Assembly (NCBI GenBank): GCA_019234295.1
Contig: JAFALK010000008.1
Coordinates: forward strand, 1 to 61,916
From: Roseateles sp.
GTDB taxonomy: Bacteria > Pseudomonadota > Gammaproteobacteria > Burkholderiales > Burkholderiaceae_C
Reading direction: 5' to 3'
Length of the DNA: 61,916 nt
The notes below the pieces were generated by a model. That model was given only the letters and a program-made list of their open reading frames with translations. It was not told the DNA's origin and made no database searches. The first letter of the stretch is position 1. The number at the start of each line of letters is the position of its first letter. Both the position numbers and the translations under genes were made by a program. Of this stretch, positions 54,938 through 61,916 are shown piece by piece.

Positions 54938-55007
54938 CGATGCTAGGCAGCACGGAAATTGCAATCCAATCAATTTCCACGGCGTGTCGATGCTGTTTTG
55001 GATATCA
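54938..55007 (-). promoter_or_regulatory. Dehydratase leader matching the ytfQ leader
   Basis: A 70-bp stretch upstream of the dehydratase that aligns without gaps with 50568-50637 (about 59% identity by hand). On the minus strand it carries TTGATTGG and a CTAGCATC block with the same spacing as in the ytfQ leader. The two transcripts would therefore answer to the same regulator. No regulator gene for this locus lies in the window. Confidence 0.6.
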
Positions 55008-55297
55008 GTTCTGCCGCGAAGGCTCGCCGACACCGGCATGCCGTCGGCGCTCCAGCACAGCGGCTTCACGATGGTGTGACGAGTTGTCCTACAGAGGCCG
55101 AGTTGAACCGGAAGGCCGGCGCGCGCCTTTGCTGCGTGTCCCTCGGACCACAAGCGGACGCGGGGACGCCGTGGCAGGCCTGCTCGCCCTCCTGTCTTCG
55201 ATGCAGGCCTCCGAAGCAACGGCAAAAGAACCGCCCCCCCCTCCAACCCAATGCGAACAGAGCCAAGCAAAAGGGCGTTGCATGGAAAGGCGCGTGC
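55008..55297. other. Gap between the dehydratase leader and the galM remnant
   Basis: No intact gene. On the minus strand a short stretch (IVKPLCWSADGMPV at about 55030-55071) looks like the end of a GH43 arabinanase or xylosidase, where W-x-x-D-G-W-P is common, but it is too short to be sure. The rest reads as non-coding or badly degraded. It fits a deletion scar next to the galM remnant. Confidence 0.3.
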
Positions 55298-55540
55298 TCA
55301 GCTCGTGCTGAATCGATGCAGCGTCGTGCCGCGATAGACCTCGCCGGGACGTAGCACCCCGCTCGGCCAATCTGGGCCGAGCGTGCGGTTCGGCGAGTCG
55401 GGCGCATGCTGGGGTCGTCGTTGCGGCTCAGCTCGTGCACGCGGCCATCGAGCTCGAAGCGCGCACCGGCGATGCTGTTGCCTTAGGGGCCTGCGCTTTT
55501 ACGGTCAACCGTGACCAGGTTGGCCCCATCGACTCCGGAG
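55298..55540 (-). pseudogene. Aldose 1-epimerase (galM/mro-type) remnant
   Basis: The minus strand holds three joined scraps of a galactose mutarotase: GANLVTV, as in the early YGA-x-L-x-x-L motif; then GNSIAGARFELDGRVHELS, matching the GNRIAGARF block; then, in another frame, HAPDSPNRTLG and VLRPGEVYRGTTLHRF, the usual C-terminus, ending at a TGA (55298-55300). A TAA (55483-55485) stands where the conserved Tyr before Gly-Asn should be. A native enzyme is about 330-380 residues; fewer than 80 remain, with a frame change between the two blocks. It is dead. Confidence 0.75.
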
Positions 55541-55596
55541 CGGCGGCCACTTAGCCAGAGGCAAGCGCCTGATGCGAAGCATTTTTTACCGATCAC

Positions 55597-55632
55597 TTGA
55601 CATGCAAGCAATTAATTGCCTAATATAGGCAA
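55597..55632 (+). promoter_or_regulatory. ArsR-gene promoter with overlapping palindromic operators
   Basis: A strong promoter, TTGACA (55597-55602) and TAATAT (55621-55626) with an 18-bp spacer, drives the ArsR/AHSA1 pair. A perfect 12-bp palindrome GCAATTAATTGC (55608-55619) fills the spacer, and a second one, TTGCCTA-ATA-TAGGCAA (55616-55632), covers the -10. Binding of the ArsR dimer there would block RNA polymerase, so self-repression is expected. Confidence 0.75.
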
Positions 55633-55658
55633 GCAAATGATTGCATATAAGAGTTTTT

Positions 55659-55991
55659 ATGGCCCAACCAGCTTCCGACGACGCGCTGTTCAAGGCCCTT
55701 GCTGACCCCAGCCGGCGCAAGCTATTGGACCAGTTGTGCGCGCATGACGGACAGACGCTGGGCCAGTTGTGCGAACACCTGGAAATGACACGCCAAGGCG
55801 TCACGCAGCACTTGGGCGTACTGGAAGCAGCGAACCTCGTGGCAACCGTCAAGCGGGGACGAGAGAAGCTGCATTTCCTCAATCCGCTCCCTTTGCAGGA
55901 GGTCTACGACCGGTGGATCTCCAAGTTCGAGAGACCGCGCCTGAAGGCGCTCACCAGCCTTAAACGCCGATTGGAGAAACACGATGACTGA
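55659..55991 (+). CDS. ArsR-family transcriptional repressor
   Basis: Winged-helix repressor of 110 aa. ALADPSRRKLLDQL and the recognition helix region (TRQGVTQHLGVLEAANLV) define the ArsR/SmtB fold. It lacks the ELCVCDL-type metal cysteines, so it belongs to the subgroup paired with AHSA1/SRPBCC proteins rather than to metal sensors. I start at ATG 55659; a TTG at 55641 would lengthen it by 6 residues. Its end overlaps the next gene by 8 bases. Palindromic sites lie over its own promoter. Confidence 0.92.
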   Translation: MAQPASDDALFKALADPSRRKLLDQLCAHDGQTLGQLCEHLEMTRQGVTQHLGVLEAANLVATVKRGREKLHFLNPLPLQEVYDRWISKFERPRLKALTSLKRRLEKHDD

Positions 55992-56457
55992 CCACCAACC
56001 CCCACGCTCTGTATACGTATACGTGAGCTATATCCGCACGACACCCGAGGAACTGTGGCGCGCGCTAACTGACCCTGAGTTCACACAGCAGTACTGGTTC
56101 GGCATGCGCGCTGAAAGCCAGTTCAAGACCGGGTCACCGTGGAAGCTGGTCGCATGCAGCGATGGAGCCATATGGGACTCGGGCGAAATCATTGAAGCGG
56201 TGCCGCCTCGGAGGCTGGTGATTCGATGGGCCCATCAAATCAAGCCGGAACTCAAGGCTGAAGGCGATTCGATTTGCACCATGGAGGTCGAACCCGGCAA
56301 AGGCCAGTGCAAGCTCACGATCACGCACACCGTGGAGCGTGCGGGATCGAAGCTGGTGGAGGCCGTCGGCGGCGGGTGGCCGCAGGTAGTATCAAATCTA
56401 AAGTCCCTGCTCGAAACCGGCGCGACCGCCCCTCGATTTGAAGCATGCACATCATGA
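55984..56457 (+). CDS. AHSA1/SRPBCC-family (START-like) protein
   Basis: Small hydrophobic-ligand or activator-of-Hsp90-ATPase-like fold, 157 aa. Typical positions are TTPEELWRALTDPEFTQQYW at the start, GSPWKLV and PPRRLVIRW, with a C-terminal helix GGWPQVVSNLKSLLETG. It overlaps the ArsR gene by 8 bases, the standard ArsR-AHSA1 pair in soil bacteria whose role is unknown. Likely cytosolic. The repressor probably controls it through the shared promoter. Confidence 0.9.
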   Translation: MTDHQPPRSVYVYVSYIRTTPEELWRALTDPEFTQQYWFGMRAESQFKTGSPWKLVACSDGAIWDSGEIIEAVPPRRLVIRWAHQIKPELKAEGDSICTMEVEPGKGQCKLTITHTVERAGSKLVEAVGGGWPQVVSNLKSLLETGATAPRFEACTS

Positions 56458-56836
56458 GGGTCGTTGAGCGCTCACCGGCACGCGGACCGTCGTCAAGGGC
56501 AGCACTGACCGCGACTGCGATTTCGCGATCATCTCCGAATGCTGCCGGTCGAGCCAGTCGCGTCGGAATGACACGTCCTCGAAACCGTGAACCGAGCCTG
56601 CCGATCCAAAGCGGACGGGCGGCTGTCCGGTTCGCCGTCAGGGTAGCCAACAGCCCACACCGCTCCTGCGTTCAACAGGCAACAGGATTGCCGCCCAAGT
56701 TTTCGATTGAGCGTGCGTTGCCTGCGTCCGATGCCTTGAGCAGACGCAGAGAACCCTCTTCATGCAGCGCGCAAGGCGCCGAACGTGGACTGCTGTGCAG
56801 CAATGGACCTGCGTAGCTTCCTCGTGGGTGCTGTGG
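56458..56836. other. Gap without a recognisable gene
   Basis: About 379 bp between the AHSA1 gene and the end of the MFS gene on the opposite strand. Short frames exist on both strands but none has a ribosome binding site plus family resemblance. No clear terminator hairpin with a T-run was seen, though one would be expected between these convergent units. Confidence 0.4.
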
Positions 56837-58021
56837 TCAGGAGCTAACCGCCTGCATGGCCGCCGGCGAGTCCTCCGCATGCCTGGCATCGATGCGACGA
56901 CCCGCCATGTGCGAAGTGAACAGGGCCAGCACGAACACGCCGACGCTCAGGAAGCTCAGATAGTGGGCACCGAGCAGATGAATGCCGACCGCGCCGAGGA
57001 TGCCCGCTGTCGTCACCCCCAGGTAGGTTGCCGCCGTGTTCAGGCCCAGGAGGACGGGCGCGATGGCCGGGGCCACGGTGACGAGCCGGAACTGCTGCGG
57101 GCCTTGGATCCCCCAGCCCGTCGCGCCCCACACGGCGATGGCCAACACCGCTGACCCCAAGGCAGCACTCGTCCACGGCAGGAACGCCATGTCCACCGCC
57201 TGGACGGCCAGCACCAGCAGCATCACCTTCGTCGGGCTGATCCTGTCCAGCACGCGTGAGAGGGCAATGTTCGTCGCGGTCCCGCTCACGCCCCAGACGA
57301 CCAGCAGCGCGCCGAACACGAGGGCATTGACCAGCACGCGATCGAAGACCACCGAGAAGTAGACGTAGACGAGGAAGTTGCCCGCCATGCCCAGGTAGGT
57401 GGTGAGCAGCGTCCATCCGATGCGCGAGTCCTGCAAGGGCGCCAGGCGGGCCATCAGGCCGATCTTCGGCGGCAGCGGCACGCGGTGCAGCAGCGCCAGG
57501 ATGCCCAGACCCGCGGCAAGGCCGACCGCCGACACGAAGTACATCGTCCAGCGCCAGTCGCTCAAGCCCCCGAGGACCGTTCCTATCGGTGAGCCCAATG
57601 CCGTCGCCGCCGTGAGACCGGCCACGATGATGGCGATCGCCTGCCCGCGGCGTTCGGGCGCCACGATCGTGGCGCCGGTTCCCGTCGCCGTCGGTGCGTA
57701 CATCGCGGCGCCCAGGCCGGCGAAGACGCGCGAGACCAAAGCGATTGTGAACGTCGGCGCCAGCGCGGTCGCGAGGTTTGACAGCGCAAACACGCTCAAG
57801 GCGGCCAGCATCAGGCGCTTCCTCGGGACATTCCCCGCGATGGCCGCGATCGTCGGCGCCAGCAAGGCATACGCGATCGCGTAGACGGTCGTCAGCTGGC
57901 CCGCCATCGCGATGTCCACGTTGAAGGTGCGCGCGATCTGCGGCAACACGCCAGCCACGACGAAGGTGTCGGTCCCGAGCGCGAACATGCCCAGGGCCAA
58001 TACAAGAAGTCGCTTGTCCAT
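56837..58021 (-). CDS. MFS efflux transporter (DHA1-type)
   Basis: Inner-membrane transporter of 394 aa with about twelve helices, like the sugar/chloramphenicol-exporter type (AraJ/CmlA). The start LALGMFALGTDTFVVAGVLP is typical of this group, as is LLAPTIAAIAGNVPRKRLML around the helix 2-3 loop and GPQQFRLVTVAP near helix 10. It follows the SDR gene by 2 bases and is probably cotranscribed with it, away from the GlxA-type regulator. Substrate unknown; SDR plus MFS pairs often handle small toxic compounds. Confidence 0.92.
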   Translation of the reverse strand: MDKRLLVLALGMFALGTDTFVVAGVLPQIARTFNVDIAMAGQLTTVYAIAYALLAPTIAAIAGNVPRKRLMLAALSVFALSNLATALAPTFTIALVSRVFAGLGAAMYAPTATGTGATIVAPERRGQAIAIIVAGLTAATALGSPIGTVLGGLSDWRWTMYFVSAVGLAAGLGILALLHRVPLPPKIGLMARLAPLQDSRIGWTLLTTYLGMAGNFLVYVYFSVVFDRVLVNALVFGALLVVWGVSGTATNIALSRVLDRISPTKVMLLVLAVQAVDMAFLPWTSAALGSAVLAIAVWGATGWGIQGPQQFRLVTVAPAIAPVLLGLNTAATYLGVTTAGILGAVGIHLLGAHYLSFLSVGVFVLALFTSHMAGRRIDARHAEDSPAAMQAVSS

Positions 58022-58023
58022 GG

Positions 58024-58887
58024 TCAGACCTTCAGTGTGTTCAGGCCGCTCATGCCGATACCGTCGATGAGCTGCTGCTGGATCGGCTTCACGACGGCGT
58101 TCACTTCAGTGGCTCCGAAGGGATTGCCGACCACCAGCCGTGCCGGGCGCTGCCCCGGCGGCATGTCGACCAGCCCGACGAGCGCGGTCGCCACTTCATG
58201 CGGATCCGGCGCATCGGCTCCGCTGAAGAGCCCTTGCAGGAATGCCACGAAAGCCTTCGGAACATCCGCCACCTCGCCGTATCCGGAAGCGCGAGCTCCA
58301 TCCGCCGGGCTGGGATGGGCGTAGAGGCCGGTGGGATAGGCGCTCGGCTGGACCAGCACCACATCCACGCCGAGCTGCGAGAGTTCGTAGCGGTACGACT
58401 CGGTCATTGCTTCTACGGCATGCTTCGAAGCGCCGTACAGGCCCACGAAGGGAATGGTGACCCGTCCCAGGATCGAGCCGATGTTGACAATCAACCCGGC
58501 TCTGGCGTTGCGCATGGCAGGCAGCACCGCGCGGGTCGTGCGCTGGACGCCGAGGACGTTCACGTCGAACATGTCGCGCGCCTGCCCGGTCGTGATGGTC
58601 TCCGAGATGCCCTGCACCATCACGCCGGCGTTGTTGACGAGCACGTCGAGCGTGCCACCGGTCCTCTCGAGCACGGCAGCGAAGGCCGCATCGACACTGG
58701 CGTCCTGCGTGACGTCCATCTCGACGACATCGATGCCCTGGGCGCGCAATGCCCCTGCCGCGTCGCGGTTGCGCCCGGCCGTGTCGCGCATCGTTCCGAA
58801 CACGCAATGGCCCGCGGCCGCCATCGTGAGGGCGGTGTCCTTGCCGAACCCGGTGGAGACGCCGGTGATGAGAATCGTCTTTTTCAT
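58024..58887 (-). CDS. Short-chain dehydrogenase/reductase
   Basis: NAD(P)-dependent oxidoreductase of 287 aa, classical SDR. The cofactor motif is TGVSTGFG (residues about 8-15), NNAGV follows the fourth strand, and the catalytic Ser and YGASK (Tyr, Lys) are intact. A C-terminal region of about 70 residues extends past the usual 250. It lies 138 bases from the divergent GlxA-type regulator and just before the MFS exporter, so the three form a common regulator/enzyme/efflux cassette. Substrate not determinable. Confidence 0.94.
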   Translation of the reverse strand: MKKTILITGVSTGFGKDTALTMAAAGHCVFGTMRDTAGRNRDAAGALRAQGIDVVEMDVTQDASVDAAFAAVLERTGGTLDVLVNNAGVMVQGISETITTGQARDMFDVNVLGVQRTTRAVLPAMRNARAGLIVNIGSILGRVTIPFVGLYGASKHAVEAMTESYRYELSQLGVDVVLVQPSAYPTGLYAHPSPADGARASGYGEVADVPKAFVAFLQGLFSGADAPDPHEVATALVGLVDMPPGQRPARLVVGNPFGATEVNAVVKPIQQQLIDGIGMSGLNTLKV

Positions 58888-59025
58888 GGTCTGCTTTCCT
58901 TTGTGATCGTCGAGTTCGCTAGCCGATACGTGCCATCGGTGATGACATGAGCGAATCTTGACGATAGACTGCTATGGCGTAAACGTCGTGTTTCCGTCGA
59001 TTTAAGACATCGCCGAGGAAAGCTA

Positions 59026-59973
59026 ATGATTTGTGTGGGTGTGGTGGTCTATCCCGGGTTCCAGTTGCTCACGCTGGCCGTCGTCTCGGTGTTCGAGTAC
59101 GCCAACATGTCGCTCGACAAGCCGCTCTACACGCATGACGTGCTGTCCGAGCACGGCGGGCCTGTGGCGTCGTCCTGCGGGGTGGAAGTCGGGACGAAGG
59201 CGTTTGGCAGCGCGCGCTACGACACCGTGCTGGTCGTGGGCGATACCGTCGTGACCGAGGGCTCGCCAGCGCTGTTGGCCTTCTTGCGCAAGTCAGCGCG
59301 GAGGTCTCGTAGGATCGGCGCCGCCTGCACCGGCGCCTTCAACCTGGCTCAGGCCGGCCTGCTGGACGGCAAGCGCGCGACCACGCATTGGGCGCACGTC
59401 GGCAAGATGAAGCGCAATCACCCGCAGGTGAAGCTCGAGGAGGACAGCATCTTCGTGCAGGACGGCAGCTTCTGGACTTCGGCCGGCGCGACGGCCTGCA
59501 TCGATCTCGGCCTGGCGCTCGTCGAGGAGGATTGCGGCGCCGACGTGGCCAAGTTCGTCGCCAAGCGGATGGTCGTGTATCACCGCCGCATGGGCGGCCA
59601 ATCGCAGCACTCCGCGATGCTGGAACTGACGCCGCGCACGGACCGCATCCAGAGAGCCCTCGCGTATGCCAAGAGTCATCTGGTGAATGAGCTTTCCGTG
59701 GAAGAACTGGCGGAGGCCGCGAATCTCAGCCCGCGGCAGTTCGGCCGCGTGTTCCGCGAGGAGACCGGGCAGACGCCTGCCAAGGCCATCGAGCGCCTGC
59801 GGACCGAGGCCGCTCGGCTCATGATCGAGTCACAGCATCTGCCCATCGAGACCGTGGCGAAGGACACCGGCTTCGGAGACCCGGACCGCATGCGCAGGGC
59901 GTTCCTGCGCGCCTACGGGCAGCCGCCGCAGGTGATCCGGCGGGCGAATCGGCGCCAAGGGAGCGAAGCTTAG
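59026..59973 (+). CDS. GlxA-type AraC-family regulator with DJ-1/PfpI domain
   Basis: A 315-aa regulator. Residues about 1-180 are a class-I glutamine-amidotransferase-like DJ-1/PfpI domain with the elbow Cys in GAACTGAFNLAQAGLL and RATTHWAH; residues about 210-310 contain two helix-turn-helices (VEELAEAANLSPRQFGRVF and VAKDTGFGDPDRMRRAFLRAYG). GAGGAAAG precedes the ATG. Such GlxA-type proteins usually activate or repress a divergent oxidoreductase or efflux operon, here the SDR-MFS pair. The effector is unknown. Confidence 0.93.
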   Translation: MICVGVVVYPGFQLLTLAVVSVFEYANMSLDKPLYTHDVLSEHGGPVASSCGVEVGTKAFGSARYDTVLVVGDTVVTEGSPALLAFLRKSARRSRRIGAACTGAFNLAQAGLLDGKRATTHWAHVGKMKRNHPQVKLEEDSIFVQDGSFWTSAGATACIDLGLALVEEDCGADVAKFVAKRMVVYHRRMGGQSQHSAMLELTPRTDRIQRALAYAKSHLVNELSVEELAEAANLSPRQFGRVFREETGQTPAKAIERLRTEAARLMIESQHLPIETVAKDTGFGDPDRMRRAFLRAYGQPPQVIRRANRRQGSEA

Positions 59974-60173
59974 ATCGATCTCGCGTTGAGCTTGTGCCTG
60001 GTCAACGTTGCCAGCTTGTTGGCTTGGCGTCTCTTGCCGGCGCCAGCAGCTGTCAATCGTGAGCGTCGGGTTTCGGGAGGGCAAGCGAATCCATGATTGC
60101 GTTTCCTGGCGAACTAGGCGGCTGGTGGGACAGCTCGCACCGAGCTACATTGCGCGGAAATAGGGAGGACAAC

Positions 60174-60494
60174 TTGCAATTTCTTGAATCTGTTGAGACG
60201 TGCAGCACGAAGCGGTACGCCGACTTCGTCGGTTTTGCGAGCCGGTCGGAGTTTTGGTGGTTCGTGCTCTTCCTAGTCGTCGGTCAGTTGCTGCTGGGCT
60301 TGGTGAGCCACAAGCTTGCCGCCCTTTTCGGGCTGATCAGCTTCATCCCGTACCTGGCTGCCGGCACGCGCCGGCTTCGGGATACCGGCCGAACACCATG
60401 GTGGTGGCTGGTAAGCCTCATTCCGGTCGTCGGTTGGGTCGTGCTGGTCGTTTTGTGGGCCCAACCCAGCGACTCGTCGCACTCGCCCTTGTGA
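60174..60494 (+). CDS. DUF805 membrane protein, TTG start
   Basis: A 106-aa inner-membrane protein. KRYADFVGFASRSEFWWF is the DUF805 signature (one change in the usual GRASR), then helices with RRLRDTGRTPWWWL and a last helix, PVVGWVVLVVLWAQP. I start at TTG 60174 because it gives LQFLESVETC, the usual start of the family (MNFLEAV...), and a strong GGGAGGA lies 5 bases upstream; an ATG at 60093 would add 27 unlikely residues. Function unknown. No obvious operon partner. Confidence 0.85.
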   Translation: MQFLESVETCSTKRYADFVGFASRSEFWWFVLFLVVGQLLLGLVSHKLAALFGLISFIPYLAAGTRRLRDTGRTPWWWLVSLIPVVGWVVLVVLWAQPSDSSHSPL

Positions 60495-60692
60495 ACGACG
60501 GGTGTGCCACTAGTCCACGCTGGCCACGATGAGCAAACGCGGGTCTCAGACGACCATTTCGAATCCAGAGCCCTCCGCTTAGGGGTGGCATCGTGATGAT
60601 CGACCAGTCGGCTCCCGGGCCGTACGCGGCCACAAGCTGCCGCTCGCGAATGCCCGCTTCCAGGCCGTAGACCCTTACCTGATACCTCAGCA

Positions 60693-61061
60693 ATGCTCCG
60701 TACAAGCGACGAATTCCACTGGCTATGGTCTTTGGACGCAGGTCAGCGAACGCTGTTCCTGGCTCGGCTGGCGCATTGTCTGACGGTCGTAGGTCGAAAT
60801 AGCTACCGGGTCCAATCGTTAGAGCTGGACCAGCCTCGGCAGCTACGTGAGACGAATGAGATGCTTCATCGAGTCACCGCCGGTCTCGGGGACGCCTTGC
60901 AAGGCAATGAATCAAGCGGGTTCGTCGAATCGCTGGCCGCGAGAGTCCTGGAGCCGGAGGATGCTGAGCTCGGCAAGCTCGCACAATGGGCCTGGCAAAG
61001 CGCGAAGGATCACTTGTCCGGCGTCGCGCCTTCCTTGCGACCCGAGCGAGAAACGTCATAG
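60693..61061 (+). CDS. Hypothetical protein
   Basis: A 122-aa soluble frame (FHWLWSLDAGQRTLFLARLA near the start, later DALQGNESSGFVESLAARVL) with normal-looking amino-acid composition, helical character and codon use, and a Trp-rich middle (LAQWAWQSAKDHL). I do not recognise a family. No strong ribosome binding site before ATG 60693. It precedes the toxin-antitoxin pair by 133 bases and is probably independent of it. Confidence 0.5.
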   Translation: MLRTSDEFHWLWSLDAGQRTLFLARLAHCLTVVGRNSYRVQSLELDQPRQLRETNEMLHRVTAGLGDALQGNESSGFVESLAARVLEPEDAELGKLAQWAWQSAKDHLSGVAPSLRPERETS

Positions 61062-61169
61062 TTCGGCCACGGGAGCGGTCCTACACCGGAGTCGGCTTTT
61101 TGCCTGCGCGACAATGCCTCTGGAGCGAGCCGGCGTTGATCCTAGTATTTCCCAGCACGGCGACAACGA

Positions 61170-61185
61170 ATACAGATTTCTGTAT
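61170..61185 (+). promoter_or_regulatory. Palindromic operator before the toxin-antitoxin pair
   Basis: A perfect 7-bp inverted repeat, ATACAGA-TT-TCTGTAT, ends 9 bases before the antitoxin ATG and overlaps a TATACT (61183-61188) that could be the -10 box. Palindromes of this kind are the usual autoregulatory sites of VapB-type antitoxins and of antitoxin-toxin complexes. Confidence 0.65.
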
Positions 61186-61194
61186 ACTTTTTCC

Positions 61195-61440
61195 ATGAAG
61201 ACGACACTCGACCTGAACGACCAGTTGCTCGCCAGCGCCAAGGCGTTGGCTGCGCAACAGCGGACCAGTCTGACTCGAGTGATCGAGGAGGGGCTGCAGT
61301 TGAGGCTTCGCGCCAAGGCTGCTGAGCCGAGCCAATCGAGGAAGCGATTGCCCATCTTCAAGGGGCGTGGTGGATTGGTGGCGGGAGTGGAACCTCGAAG
61401 CAATAAGGCGCTGCTCGAAGCCTTGGGCGATGACGCCTGA
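61195..61440 (+). CDS. VapB-type antitoxin
   Basis: An 81-aa protein with an N-terminal ribbon-helix-helix-like DNA-binding region (MKTTLDLNDQLLASAKALAA) and a basic, flexible C-terminal part ending KALLEALGDDA, the region that normally wraps around the toxin. It resembles type II VapB/DUF2191 antitoxins. The palindrome at 61170-61185 is its probable operator. Its last 11 bases overlap the toxin gene, as is common in these pairs. Confidence 0.85.
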   Translation: MKTTLDLNDQLLASAKALAAQQRTSLTRVIEEGLQLRLRAKAAEPSQSRKRLPIFKGRGGLVAGVEPRSNKALLEALGDDA

Positions 61441-61864
61441 CGTCAACGTCCTAGTTGCGGCGTCACGCAGCGATCACCCGCATCGCGCGGTTGCACGGGC
61501 TTGGTTGGAACATGCGCTTTCGGCAGCAGAGGCGGGCGCCCCGTTCTCATTGATGCCCATGGTGATCGCGAGCCTGTTGCGTTTGGTGACCAGTCCCAAG
61601 ATCTTCGTGCAGCCGACTCCCATCGCCGACGCTGTTGCTTTCGTCGATGCCATCCTGGCCATGCCCGGCGTTGAGTTGAAGGGCCTAGGCCCGGAGTGGC
61701 CGAAGTTTCGGCAGCTCTGCCTCGACATGCAACTGGCCGGCAACGACCTACCTGATGCTTGGCTCGCGTCAGCGGTAGAGCAGACCGCCGAACACCTGGT
61801 CAGCTTTGATCGCGATTTCAAGAAGCTGTTGCCGCGGACTCGGTACACCCATCTGGAACCCTGA
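61430..61864 (+). CDS. VapC-type PIN-domain toxin
   Basis: PIN-domain ribonuclease toxin of 144 aa. The first acidic residue is Asp4 in MTPDVNVLVAASR; further acidic residues are in GNDLPDAWLA and FDRDF, matching the Mg2+ site of VapC toxins, which usually cut tRNA or rRNA. ATG at 61430 overlaps the antitoxin stop region by 11 bases, so it is translated in step with its antidote. The gene ends 52 bases from the window edge. Confidence 0.88.
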   Translation: MTPDVNVLVAASRSDHPHRAVARAWLEHALSAAEAGAPFSLMPMVIASLLRLVTSPKIFVQPTPIADAVAFVDAILAMPGVELKGLGPEWPKFRQLCLDMQLAGNDLPDAWLASAVEQTAEHLVSFDRDFKKLLPRTRYTHLEP

Positions 61865-61916
61865 CCTCACCAAGAAGCAACCAGACGGGAGCCGTGCCGA
61901 GGACGTGTGTCGGCCA

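Noticed and set aside
55350..55385. Hairpin GCTCGGCC...GGGCCGAGC as a terminator
   Set aside because: It lies inside the coding remnant of galM (Leu-Gly-Pro-Asp-Trp-Pro-Ser), has no T-run and does not end any intact transcript.
60418..60705. Minus-strand 95-aa frame between the DUF805 gene and the hypothetical gene
   Set aside because: Overlaps the end of DUF805 on the other strand, no ribosome binding site and no family resemblance.

Overview
The window is high-GC DNA from a Gram-negative proteobacterium, most likely a betaproteobacterium of the order Burkholderiales (the Roseateles/Rubrivivax/Ideonella group is my best guess). The reasons are the TamA/TamB outer-membrane assembly pair, a TonB-dependent receptor, a diheme cytochrome c4, a Burkholderiales-style MoxR/CoxE-like pair, and strong coding bias with long spurious antisense frames. 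No rRNA, tRNA or CRISPR array was recognised.

Layout. 1-0.4 kb: the 5' end of an IS110-family transposase, the scar of an AraC-family regulator, and a pentanucleotide repeat tract. 0.4-6.2 kb: housekeeping and signalling genes (S45 acylase, chemotaxis receptor, HD-GYP phosphodiesterase, cytochrome c4). 6.3-16.3 kb: a tightly packed run of MoxR ATPase, GNAT acetyltransferase, S9 peptidase, CoxE-like VWA protein, TamA and TamB, with most junctions overlapping. 16.3-27.4 kb: a glycan-use locus on the minus strand (MFS transporter, TonB-dependent receptor, GH27 alpha-galactosidase, GH2 beta-galactosidase-type enzyme, membrane-anchored GH5 enzyme) diverging from an AraC-type regulator. 27.5-31.8 kb: a four-gene sugar-kinase / class II aldolase / aminotransferase / pseudo-aldolase operon. 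32.1-36.5 kb: Kup potassium uptake, an alginate-lyase-fold protein and an MFS transporter. 36.8-44.3 kb: a heavy-metal island (MgtC, CzcB/CzcA/CzcC-like RND pump, RidA with a histidine-rich tail) behind a MerR-type promoter. 44.3-45.8 kb: a miniature chemoreceptor-like protein, a FosX-like enzyme and a small membrane protein.

46.1-55.6 kb is an arabinose/galactofuranose locus that is falling apart. The YtfQRT-YjfF ABC importer, a GH51 arabinofuranosidase and an IlvD/Edd-type L-arabonate dehydratase look intact. Three genes between and beside them are wrecks: a GH127 glycosidase (frameshift and internal deletion), an alpha-ketoglutarate semialdehyde dehydrogenase (truncated to about a quarter) and an aldose 1-epimerase (nonsense, deletion, frameshift). 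The importer and dehydratase transcripts start from two leaders that align without gaps over 70 bp, so they are probably co-regulated. 55.6-61.9 kb holds small stress and regulation cassettes: ArsR plus AHSA1/SRPBCC, MFS plus SDR diverging from a GlxA-type regulator, a DUF805 protein with a TTG start, and a VapBC-type toxin-antitoxin pair at the end.

The least ordinary parts are the GH5/GH2/GH27 locus with its membrane-fused GH5 enzyme (which may act on galactose-containing glycolipids), the kinase-aldolase-aminotransferase operon that also encodes a catalytically dead aldolase paralogue, the metal island with a RidA carrying a metal-binding-type tail, and the partly decayed arabinose cluster.
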